From assembly GCF_963678635.1 (NCBI RefSeq), contig NC_087064.1, forward strand, positions 70,185,465-70,249,464: a stretch of DNA of 64,000 bases, in the 5' to 3' direction. This stretch comes from Symsagittifera roscoffensis. Lineage: Eukaryota; Xenacoelomorpha; Acoela; Convolutidae. Below the pieces are notes generated by a model. It was not told where the DNA came from. It ran no database searches and worked only from the letters and a program-made list of their open reading frames with translations. The translations under genes and the position numbers were made by a program. Within the stretch, counting starts at the first letter, position 1, and each line of letters begins with the position of its first letter. Positions 58,254-64,000 of this stretch are shown piece after piece.

Positions 58254-61200
58254 ACATGTGCAAATGCTTATATATAAGTTTTATTCGTGTTGGTGTTTAA
58301 ATAAGTAAGTTAGTTCGGGGCTGGATATATTATTTGTAGTTTCCAGGTCAATTTAGATGCACCTGGCTTGAGGGAACGACTGTTTTGACTACCGGAGTAT
58401 CATTACAGTACAATTTTTTTGAATGTAATTAATTTTATTCATCGATTGCTTTTGTAGTTTTCCGTTTCATCAGAAAACTATATCGCTCCGATTATGTAGA
58501 TTAACAAAAAAAATTGAGTTGCTTGATAAGTGCTGAAAAAAATAGTGAGAATAGCAAATGGAATAGCAGAAATTATGAGAACAGTTGAGTATTCAATTAT
58601 TCATGCTCTTTTTATGGCTGAGATTTTGCGTAAAGGAAATGAATTTTCAGACAAATCAGAAAACACTGGTTAAATATATATTTTTTTTCAATTTCGTAAG
58701 CAGTACAAAGACAATTTTTGCATAAAATAACAACTGCACGTAATTATGTGTCAATAAATTTCGTGAAGGCTAGCGTTTTTTTTGAAAGTTGATATTTTTT
58801 GCACCTGGAGTTCATTGACCATTTTCCAACTGCTGAATTGTATTTTTTTTGGCGCCAATTCAATTTTCTACACTCTTCAATAATCACAAGTATTTATTTC
58901 GTTACGAGTTTAGTTTTTAAATCTAACTCGCGCAAGTTATGTTCATTTTTTTGTTTTATCAGCTTTATTACCGCGCATTGGTAACTGTTTGTTACCAATA
59001 AAGTGTGGGCTAACTACTTATCGCTGCAAGGTGGTTTTTGTTGTCCAATCTAGTGGAGGTTCGAATCCTGAAGTTGGCTAATTTTTTATTGGTCAAAGCT
59101 TGTTCTTTCCTGACATTGAACTTCTTGTTGCGTGTTTAGCCGAAGATGCTATTCTGGTGACTGCAAAACTGTTTAAAACATGGCGGTGGTTGCGAAAAAA
59201 ATGAAGATACAGGATGTTTAAAAAAAAAGATGCGCGGAGTTGCAGAGACATTGAATGATACTGCCGCAAAAGGATTCATTTCGGGCTGAGATTAGGTTGC
59301 CGATTACATTCAAATTTTTGGGCGATCAGTGCTGATGGTTTTATGTTTGATCATAAGGTTTTCAATAGATTTTTAAACGTTTTCTTTTTCTGCTTTTTAT
59401 TTGATCATACTGTTTGCAAAATCTATTTAGCATGCTTCGTTGAATGTTATCTGAAAGACTAATTTAACGGATTTTTTCTTCAAGAACAGGCTAACAGGAG
59501 TTGATCTACTAGTGTACAAAAAAAAGCTTCTTTTTAACTTTTCGATTATTAAAGCAAACAAAACTGCTCGTATCAGGGCAAAGCGCTGAATGTTCCGACT
59601 GCCTTTTCAGGTTTATCTAGCAGCAGTAACATAATAAATTAAATGTAATAGAAAAAAATGAAAAAAAAAATTCTAAAATTTGAAATTTTTTTATGAAATC
59701 ATCCCCCCACACGCCATATAAAGTTTAAAAGAATAGATTTCGCTCATTGTAACAAAACAATTATAGCAAATAAGCTTCTCTATTTGGAACGATTTCAAAG
59801 ACGGATTAGGTCTCCGCTTACGCGTTAACAACGCGAAATATATCGCGCGTTAATAGTCCCAAATTCGCCAAAATGGCACTCTTTAAACCCCCATAACTTT
59901 ACGAAAAATGATCACAGGTGAAATATCTTTTCAAATTTGAGCTCAGGACAACAATACCATTTGAATGATATAAAAAATTCTGTCAAAAATGGCTAGTTAA
60001 AAAGTCGAAATTTGTCACCCCCGAGCACAAATATTTCGTCACTTTCGCCCACCCGAGTACAAATATTCCGTCACTTTCGTATCGAAAGTCGGAACAATTA
60101 GAGTAGGGTAATTTTTGGAGCACTTATTATTTCACTTGCGAGACCAAGTGACGTGTAATCGCGAGTTCTGGTGGTCGAGTTCCGGCATAGTTTTCTTTTT
60201 CGCCATGTATTTATGTTAGTGTATATGTTTACCTTTCTGAATTATTGAACCTCAAAAACTTTCTGCTACCTATTCAGTTGGTCTTGGGGTAAAGCAACCG
60301 ACTTGGCAATGAATTTCTGGGGTTCGAGACGCGGCCAAACAGATTCTTAAGATCGGTCAGATATTAAGATTGCTTTGTTATTGAACCCAACAGTTGTCAG
60401 GTAAAGGAGATCTGAGGTCTAGGTTTTCAGCCCCGGCCAGACCTCGTTCTTCTTCGATGTGTCAAAAAAAATTTTTTTTTTGGGAATGCTTCAAAGCATC
60501 TAAACTCTTCTTAAGCAATTTTAACAAAAATAGTCGTTCTGTACTTGCTAAGTTTACGAAAACTAAATGCAGCAAAAAACAAAATAATTAAATAAATTAA
60601 GTGTTCGGCCCATGCTATATCGTTTTCGTAAGCTATTTTTGGGCCGCTTAAGGGTAAAATTAGATATTTATGCTCTTTTGTTGTTTCAGTTGGAATGGGG
60701 GCCTGAAAACTTCGAATTTAAAAGTTTCACTTTTGTTTTCGGCTCAACCAGCATATGTTGAAGTCAGCTAGTTAGTAGTCGGCTAGTGATAGTGTTTCTT
60801 GACATTTTTTTTTCTCAGATTATCAAGTTTTTTTTTCAAATTATCATTTTCTAACTGCCTGGTTTTTGGTCAATATCGAATAGTCTTTTTTGTGTAGAAA
60901 GGTTGAAAAGAAAGAATATGGTCTACTTCGAGAACAAATAGATGTCATGAAAGTAACAAAATCAGTTAATGATCAGTTACAGAACAAAGTCGGCTGAAAT
61001 TGTTTCGGCAAATATGATGTCGTGTCGACTTATTCACCTTTCAATGGGTCGTTTGAAGGATAAAAATAGATTTTTAGGCTTTTGTGCTTCAGGAGAGCTG
61101 CGTCGCAAAACTTAAGACCAAATTTTTCCATAATAATTTTAATTTCGGTTCAACGATCGATTACCTAAGCTTTGTTTTGTCGGCTTAGGTAGCGCTCGAT

Positions 61201-61769
61201 AATTTTTTCCGAATGGTAATTTAGCGCTGTGGATAGTTTTTTGCGGAATTTTTCAAGAAATGAACATCATACGAGACAAACAGATGATGTTTTTCAGATA
61301 TAGTTTTTTTTATGTCGATTTTTTCCGACACTGGCCTCCGCCCCATTTTCGACACTTTTGAGTTGCATCGAAAGTGGTGTGTAAAATTTGTGGTGGGTTC
61401 CTATCGCTATCCGCTCCAAAATTTTGAGAGGCTATATTCTATGTGGTTGGAGTCTACGAATCAAGCTATCGTGAGTTTTCGGAATAAATTTTTGCTCAGT
61501 TATAATTTCTGAAGTCTGCAGAGAGAGAAATTAGCTAGACAACAACCTCCCTATGGTAATACAACAAAATTACAGCAATGATTATTCGACCATGAAAGGC
61601 ATTTAAAGATATTTGATTTATGACAGTGATTTAATTGTAGGCTAGTCGGTCTTTCAAAATTGCCGCCGGTCTTTCTAATTTTTTTATGAAATAATTGAAT
61701 ATGTGAAGTAAAGGACTCTTAATGGCTTTTACGTATGGAGTAGTAGCCACATGCTTTATTCAATTTCAG
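58254..61769. other. membralin 3' flank, repeat-rich, no gene seen
   Basis: AATAAA occurs near 58753. A repeat-D-like ending is at 58800-58835 (GAGTTCATTGACCATTTTCCAACTGC). tRNA-like cores lie at 59005-59080 (GGTTCGAATCCTGAAG) and 60280-60345 (GGTCTTGGGGTAAAGCAACC ... GGGGTTCGAGACGCGG). Two tandem copies of GAGCACAAATATT-CGTCACTTTCG lie near 60023-60080. The rest is T-rich with TCGGCTTA-type words. Confidence 0.5.
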
Positions 61770-61852
61770 ACCGGTCATGTGACAGAACTACGCACCAAAT
61801 ATCACTATTCTATTCACCATGGACCTGGTTCGGCAGTTTCAACAAATCACTG
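61770..61852 (+). CDS. possible first coding exon of a UBA-like (UBXN7-type) protein
   Basis: An acceptor-like TTCAATTTCAG precedes a locally GC-richer block ending at a donor (ACT G|GTTAGT). Inside, CACCATGG is a good start context at 61819 and the frame reads MDLVRQFQQITG before the donor. The pattern L(V/I)xQFxxITG is how the UBA-like domain of UBXN7-type proteins begins, and related (V/I)xxFxxxTG starts are found in other UBA-like adaptor proteins. Only 11 codons and a partial one are visible and the next exon is not in the window, so this is a suggestion. Confidence 0.3.
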
Positions 61853-64000
61853 GTTAGTTAGTTCCTAAATCTGATATTCAAGGCGGCTGCTATTCACATG
61901 AGCGAAGAACCGAATGCGCGAAAGTTCTCAGCCAATCAACGCCCTGTAAACTGTCCAAAATTGACTGCATTTATCTCGTATTTCGAATTTTTGAGTACTG
62001 AGCTCCGATTGCTTGAAAAAATCTTAACGCAGCAATCGGTCCGTCGCGCTGCTTGAATGATTACCAACCCCCCATCTCCTACCCTAACAAGAAAGGATGA
62101 AAGTTTTTTGTGGCCAAAAGTTATTCCTATAAAAAAAATTAAATAACTTTCAGAAATTGGTGCTACAAAATTTGTTGACAGTCTTTTCTCTCGAGGATAA
62201 ATTGTCTTTTACGCTTGCGATTAGCAAGCATTATCAAATCGGAATATAGACTTTTTTTCGGGTTAACAACTAGTTAAACAAAATCAGTTGAATCACTTGT
62301 CTTACGTATTTAACTGCACGTATTTCTTACATTGCACCTATATTACTAACTGCATGATATTCTCAAATTATTCAAGCTAACACGCTCTAATTCAAATTAA
62401 ATGATCTTTAGATGATTTTAGATAGTACTTATTTTTTCAACTATTTTTATTGAAAAAGTGTTGTTTTTTCGAATTTGTGGCTTTCGTCCTAATTTCTGTC
62501 GGCAGATTTTTGGTTTTTATTCCAAATGCATTTTATATTATGTGGCACGCTTTTCAAGCAGTTATGCTCCATTGCTTAGTTTTTTTTCATTCAAAATTGT
62601 TTTTTTTGAAGTAATCGAAAGTTGTTCTGTAGTTAGTGAAGTTATCAACTCCGACTTTAATTTTTTTTTTCGGTTAAAAGGGTACAGATTATGATATATC
62701 GGCTGAGTCAACTTATATTGCGCAGGTTTAAAGGGGATTTTGTAATGCTTTTGCATGTTTCAAGTGGGCTGTAAACATTTTGTTCTAAAATTTTGTAGCT
62801 CTAGATAGTTCATGACCTTATGTCGTTTTCGGCTTAACGATGTTCGACCCAATTTTTGTCACCATAGTTGCCACCCGGTCATTGATTCTCAATGATTGCT
62901 ATGGCTGTTTATGAACATCATTCGAGACGAAGGTAAGAATTTTTTTAAGATGGTGTTGGGTGTTTTTTTTTCGACTTGTTTCTGGTAATTTTCAACTTAG
63001 TTTTTCAAAAAAAAAATTGTTATCTTTCTTTAGACTATCGGCTACGATCCCCTTTTTTAAATTATCGGATAAGGGTCTACGCTAGAATCCGGCCAGCACC
63101 TGTTTTAATTGAACCTAAAATATTTGAAGTCATTGTCTGCTAATGATTTGTCGACTTGTTGTTGCCAGACTTTTTTACCTTTCTTGTGTTGTATGATATT
63201 TTTTGTATATCAAAGTGTTGTCTGATTTTTCGGTGTAGTTTGCAATTCCTATACACTTACGAGAGCAAGTGTCTTGTAGTCAGGAATTAGACTTTTTTCC
63301 GTCAAAACTTTTCTTACACACACATTTCTTATTGAAATTGATGTTGCTTTATGATCAAACCTTAGCAGCTTCCAGGCCCAATCGCACTTGGTCTGGAGGA
63401 AATGCAGTTGGCTTTGAAAACTTATTCCAGAGGTTTGAGTTTCGGACGGACTTAGTTTTTTTCAGTGTCTGAAATTGATTTTTTGTCGGGAGTAATTGAT
63501 TAGTCGGATTATTGGTTGTCGGCTTGTTTTGTCGGCTTAGATGCCACCTCACGCTTTTCATGATGTAATCAGTTGTTGTTGTAATCTCAAGTGTCTTTGG
63601 TTAACTTCTGTAGTGTTTAAAATTTAGTAAACCTCACTGGTATATTTTCCGTTTTTTAAAGATTTCGTTTTCGCTTAGAAATTAATTCGGCCTAAATGAT
63701 TTCGGCTTTTGTTTTGTCGGTTCTGTTTAATGATTTTTTTCATCAGTATAAGGATGAAAATTGGTTTTTCATGTTTTTTCAATAAATCAGGTCTGATGGG
63801 AGTATAAAAGTTAAAAGTTACGAATTTTGAATCGCTCAAATTTTTTTGATAATTTATTTTGACATTTTTTGTTTTCGGTTTAATTGGCGTCTAACCACGT
63901 GTTGTCGGTTTAGTGAACGGTCGAAAATAATGAACGCTTGTTTAATGCTAGTGGCTGCGCGTGTCATCTGTTTTTCAGATATTGAGTTTTGCGTATTTCA
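61853..64000. other. right flank, SINE-B-like heads, no coding exon seen
   Basis: Family-B heads lie at 62210-62305 (TTACGCTTGCGATTAGCAAGCATTATCAAATCGG) and 63250-63330 (CACTTACGAGAGCAAGTG). The remainder is T-rich with frequent CGGCTTA/CGGTTTA words. If 61819 is a real start, this is its first intron. Confidence 0.5.

Overview
This is a eukaryotic, almost certainly invertebrate-animal, nuclear window. It is AT-rich, with T-rich introns carrying GT-AG borders (one GC-AG), the standard stop codons TGA, TAA and TAG, and a heavy load of tRNA-derived SINE-like, LINE, MITE and satellite repeats. No lineage could be fixed from the sequence alone. All recognised protein genes lie on the + strand. 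The exon models below were built by matching reading frame, splice-site phase and family conservation across each junction.

Layout. (1) 1279-7420: the last four exons of a peroxisomal half ABC transporter of the ABCD3/PMP70 type; the rest of the gene lies left of the window. (2) 7858-11020: a complete two-exon SCYL2 (CVAK104-like) pseudokinase of 930 residues, starting only 437 bases after the ABCD gene. (3) 11.0-15.7 kb: satellite array, SINE and an orphan signal-anchor-like exon. (4) 15748-21908: seven exons of a divergent heterotrimeric G-protein beta subunit with an unusual Ser/Gly/Asn-rich N-terminal segment; its first coding exon is not found. (5) 22-32 kb: no recognisable host gene, dominated by a 2.5 kb tandem duplication of repeat-rich DNA. 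(6) 32095-58253: a complete membralin (TMEM259) gene whose first three coding exons are present twice, because an 8.4 kb block (about 28.61-37.04 and 37.04-45.44 kb) is tandemly duplicated, together with an antisense LINE. (7) 58.3-64 kb: repeat-rich intergenic DNA with one possible short first coding exon (61819-61852) of a further + strand gene.

The four genes are ordinary housekeeping or signalling genes of different compartments (peroxisome membrane, clathrin/endosome traffic, plasma-membrane signalling, ER membrane and ER-associated degradation). Nothing in the arrangement suggests a shared pathway. The unusual content is structural: the duplicated 5' half of membralin with opposite splice-site changes in the two copies, the atypical G-beta, several SINE-like families that share one terminal hairpin module, an intact hAT-type MITE with its own empty-site paralogue beside it, and repeat-derived sequence at the 3' end of the only SCYL2 intron.
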